Assembly: GCA_001579985.1 (NCBI GenBank)
Contig: LRSR01008103.1
Span: 1 to 46,583, forward strand
Direction of reading: 5' to 3'
DNA: 46,583 nucleotides
Source of the DNA: Hypsibius dujardini
Taxonomy: Eukaryota > Tardigrada > Eutardigrada > Parachela > Hypsibiidae
A program made the translations under genes and the position numbers. This document shows, one piece after another, positions 43,906-46,583 of the stretch. Numbering within the stretch: position 1 is the first letter of the stretch; every line of letters begins with the position of its first letter. The notes beneath the pieces are model-generated. The model was given only the letters and a program-made list of their open reading frames with translations, was not told where the DNA came from and did not search any database.

Positions 43906-44660
43906 ACGACAATGCGACAAAACGATGTTTCTGGAGGATGCTAAAATCCTCGCATGGGCGAAAACCGACCGGAAGATTCCTCCTTGCTATGTGGCATGCT
44001 TGCTACCGGAAGACGGAGGAGCGGATGTTTCGAGGAGCACGATTGAAAATCGCCTTCAGGAGTTTGAAGGGCGACATGTCACAGCTGTTATGAATGATCT
44101 GATTGAAGACAAGAAACAGGCACGAATTTGACATTGCTTTGATCGGAGGATGATTCTGTCTCGGCTGAATTGTTGCAGAATTGTTGTTGTCTCCATACAA
44201 TTCAATGCAGTTTTGCACTGAAGCAGTTCTTGCTAATGGGGGGGGGGGCGTACAAAGTGCTTTTCCCGGTTTTGAAGTTGTGATTTTAAACATGATTTTT
44301 ATTTGTTTTTGTGTGATTTAATCCTGTGTTAAAGATTTTAGTTAATTGTACTGGGGAATGGTATTAAAATGTCACAGACTACAGGAACCAACCTTAAAAT
44401 AGCCTTTCATTAGTTGTACGGCGTGATTAATTCACTTTCTGCTAAGAATCAATCAACTCACGAGAGGAAAATGAGAAATCTACAGCTAGTATATGGTTTC
44501 CAAAGGGAGCGTGCCGTTTGCACGTTCGACCACTCAGCTGAAGTCGAGATGTATGCATTTTTATCTTGATTAGAAGTAGAGATAAGGAGTGCAAAAAGCA
44601 CCTGATTGTCAAATATTTCTGTTTCGATTATGCAACTATGTTTGAAAGGCGAGATGTCAC
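43906..44660. other. Spacer with a possible transposase fragment
   Basis: An 88-codon frame at 43868-44131 includes VSRSTIENRLQEF, which vaguely recalls the second helix-turn-helix of Tc1-type transposases (usual form S..T..RRL.E.G). The match is too short to name. A G-run lies at 44238. Nothing else is recognised. Confidence 0.25.
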
Positions 44661-45203
44661 TTCCGCGTACTGTGTTTCGAATTGACAGACAAGCTGCTTG
44701 TGTGTTTCACGGACAGCTGATGAAATTGTCGCGCCTAAAGGTCTGTCTAGTTCGGTTTGTGTGTAACCAAACGTTGAATTGAAAGTAGATCGCTGGATTG
44801 AGAGACCGGTGAAAACAAACACACGTCCAAAAGTTCTGGCAGGAAACCTTTGCCAAACCGAATCAGTCAGTGCCCGTAGGTGAATTTGATACAATTGATA
44901 ATGAATAAGCAGCTCTGGTATCTCATACACGAGGTGACAATATTCGCGGAGGACTTGACTTCCGGCATGACTCGAGTGAATTCCTCCACCTGAAACAAAA
45001 GATTTGCAGAGAAAAACAAAATTCCTCACGTTAATTCTCCTTTGTTTAACCGCAAAAAAACAACCGCTAATCGCCACCAGCACTAAAATTCATTCCTGTT
45101 TTATCCTACATAACGCGCATGTCATGAACTCTAAACAACTAGATTCCAAAATTCGCCCACATTTTTTTTGTTAATGACATTGCGATACTACCTTTGATTG
45201 GCC

Positions 45204-45569
45204 ATGCATTATCTTGTGGCCTTGACCCTGTTGATGGCAGTGCTGGTGACCGTTGTCCAAGTTTATTCAATCGACAATATCACACCCGCTTTGGTGAAGG
45301 TTTCAGCACACCACGCGCGAAAAGTCCAAGCGGCGCCGCAACGCCCTGTCGGTCGAGTAGTTAAAAAACAACTGGCTTCATCACAACGCAATGTACAGAA
45401 CAATCGCAAGCGGCCCCTGGCGGTTCGCGGCGTCTTCGGACCGGCCCCTGCCGGAACAGCAACAGTCCCGACAGTTACAGTTTCCCCCAATCCAGGTGAG
45501 CAACAATTGTCTGTCCTGTTAGGTGTTATCAAAGACGTAAACCGAGGGCACTCGCTACGCGGTAACTGA
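45204..45569 (+). CDS. Small secreted basic protein, copy 2
   Basis: ATG 45204 opens 121 residues, collinear with copy 1. The signal peptide MHYLVALTLLMAVLVTVVQV is nearly unchanged. Divergence is concentrated just after it (YSIDNITPALVKVSAHHARK against HSIDNTTPAGVHVAHNARK), while the middle and the last 45 residues are almost identical. The NRKR site is kept but followed by Pro, which would hinder convertase cleavage. The donor-like CCAG|GTGAGC at 45496 is also kept. No stop or shift is present, so both copies may work. Confidence 0.75.
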   Translation: MHYLVALTLLMAVLVTVVQVYSIDNITPALVKVSAHHARKVQAAPQRPVGRVVKKQLASSQRNVQNNRKRPLAVRGVFGPAPAGTATVPTVTVSPNPGEQQLSVLLGVIKDVNRGHSLRGN

Positions 45570-45898
45570 TTGTGCCTTGCTACCTCGCTATTTAAAAAGG
45601 TTGTGGGAACCAATTGCAATTGGATGCGGGGTTGGGGCAGTATTCTTTCCGTTTCTTCAAACAAAGATTACAAAAAGCATACACAGAACCAGAAAGGAAC
45701 ACGTTAGACTGATTCATTCTGTATTACATTTTTACTACCCTCCCCCCAAAAAGAGTATTACGCCCCTGAAGAGCACCCAAATTTTGTCATGATTGTCAAA
45801 AGGGAACCAGATTTTCGTAATGAACACATGGCGAAAACCTTGGGTCAACCGAGTCAAGTCAGTTGGCTCGTTCAAAGCATGGCGTGTATACAAACTGA

Positions 45899-46543
45899 CT
45901 CAGACAGTAATGGAGATTTTCCCTCCCGATCAACTTGATTTTTTTTTTGCAAATAGCTGCCTATTAATCATGATTTATCATTGAGGTCTCCGCGTGGAAT
46001 TCACATTACCAGTTTCAGAAAGAACAGGAAAGAAAAATACTTCCCCAACGAGTTTGTGCTTTGAGCGCGTGTTTGATTGATTGAAAACTCAATATTTTCC
46101 TTGATTTTCACTGTAAAAAATTTCGATTTTGCAACATGCATTTAAAACATTGTTTGATGTATTTTGACACTTTCCCACACCAAATGCAATTTGGAGTCGA
46201 CCCGCATTAGCCGAATATTTTCAGGTGTTAGGGGGCGGAGCTGTAGGCTAGCTCTGGAAAGCTATGCTCGAATTTCTTGTCCTTTTTGAAAAATACACTC
46301 AACTCCGCCCCCTGACACCTGAAAAATATTGAGCTAATGCCGATCGACTCCAAATTGAATTCGGCATGGAAAAATATGAAAAAATCGTGTTTTGAATGTA
46401 TTTTTGAAAATCGAAATTGTTTTGTGAAACCGGTAATGTGAATTCTACGCGGAGATTCCGATGATAAATAACGATAAATAGGCAGCTATTTGTTAAGAAA
46501 AACTCACACCGATCAGGAGGGAAAATCTTCATTACTACCCGAG
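45899..46543. mobile_element. 645-bp foldback (long palindrome) element
   Basis: Two arms of about 290-300 bp are imperfect reverse complements along their whole length, outward from about 46220. Outer ends are CTCAGACAGTAATGGAGATT and the complement of CTTCATTACTACCCGAG. TGA flanks both sides (45896-45898, 46544-46546), and the other block copy has the uninterrupted ACTGAGTTAAATTC at 34096-34109. Inner arms share the CCAAATTGAATTCGGC / GGGGGCGGAGCT motif that is scattered elsewhere in the window. No coding capacity. Confidence 0.85.
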
Positions 46544-46583
46544 TGAGTTAAATGCTTTACCGCGGTTAGAGCAAGGTGTTCAC

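Larger units (their letters stand above)
44665..46583 (+). repeat. Duplicated block with secreted-protein gene, copy 2
   Basis: Counterpart of 32860-34135, running to the window edge. It differs mainly by the foldback insertion at 45899-46543. Offset to copy 1 is about 11.8 kb. Confidence 0.9.

Noticed and set aside
43868-44131. Tc1-type transposase N-terminus
   Set aside because: Only one short stretch recalls a helix-turn-helix; no catalytic part or terminal repeats nearby.

Overview
This is nuclear DNA of an animal. Genes are split by GT-AG introns of roughly 0.1 to 1 kb, exons are short, there is no operon layout, AATAAA signals follow several genes, and the sequence is crowded with small terminal-inverted-repeat elements, one mariner-type transposase relic and one DIRS-type retroelement. 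Gene content (secreted or membrane-anchored LysM proteins, a METTL24-like methyltransferase exon, lineage-specific secreted proteins) suits an invertebrate, but I cannot place it further. All functions are read from sequence only; no database search was possible.

Layout. 1-1.5 kb: a low-complexity locus that reads as acidic Asp/Glu repeat on the minus strand and Ser-rich on the plus strand; a larger relative lies at 35.7-39.1 kb. 2.2-5.9 kb: a DIRS-order retroelement (gag-like, RT/RNase H, tyrosine recombinase). 6.5-7.2 kb: decayed mariner-type transposase. 7.2-10.4 kb: gene-free repeat-derived DNA. 10.5-12.5 kb: a dispersed block, repeated at 42.1-43.9 kb, interrupted by a 1.5 kb TIR element whose empty site is preserved in the second copy. 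12.9-13.4 kb: a two-exon LysM gene.

14.3-30.05 kb is the most informative part. A module of two neighbouring plus-strand genes, a type II membrane LysM gene and a three-exon gene of unknown family, is present twice in tandem, offset by about 8.7 kb. The distal module (23.1-30.05 kb) looks intact. In the proximal one (14.3-21.3 kb) both genes are dead. Comparing the copies reveals later insertions cleanly, with target duplications on one side and empty sites on the other: a hAT-type MITE, a 125-bp hairpin MITE, two members of a MITE family built from GACATTGTGTCC-like subrepeats, and a 46-bp perfect palindrome.

31.1-31.8 kb: the last exon of a METTL24-like methyltransferase. 33.4 and 45.2 kb: two copies of a small secreted basic protein gene within a duplicated block; a 645-bp foldback element sits behind the second copy and its empty site is visible at 34.1 kb. 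41.2-41.8 kb: a piggyBac-type MITE.

The LysM proteins and the unknown neighbour share an architecture: a short N-terminal tail or none, one membrane segment, then an extracytoplasmic domain. With their joint duplication this suggests a module acting in the secretory pathway or at the cell surface. That functional link is inference.
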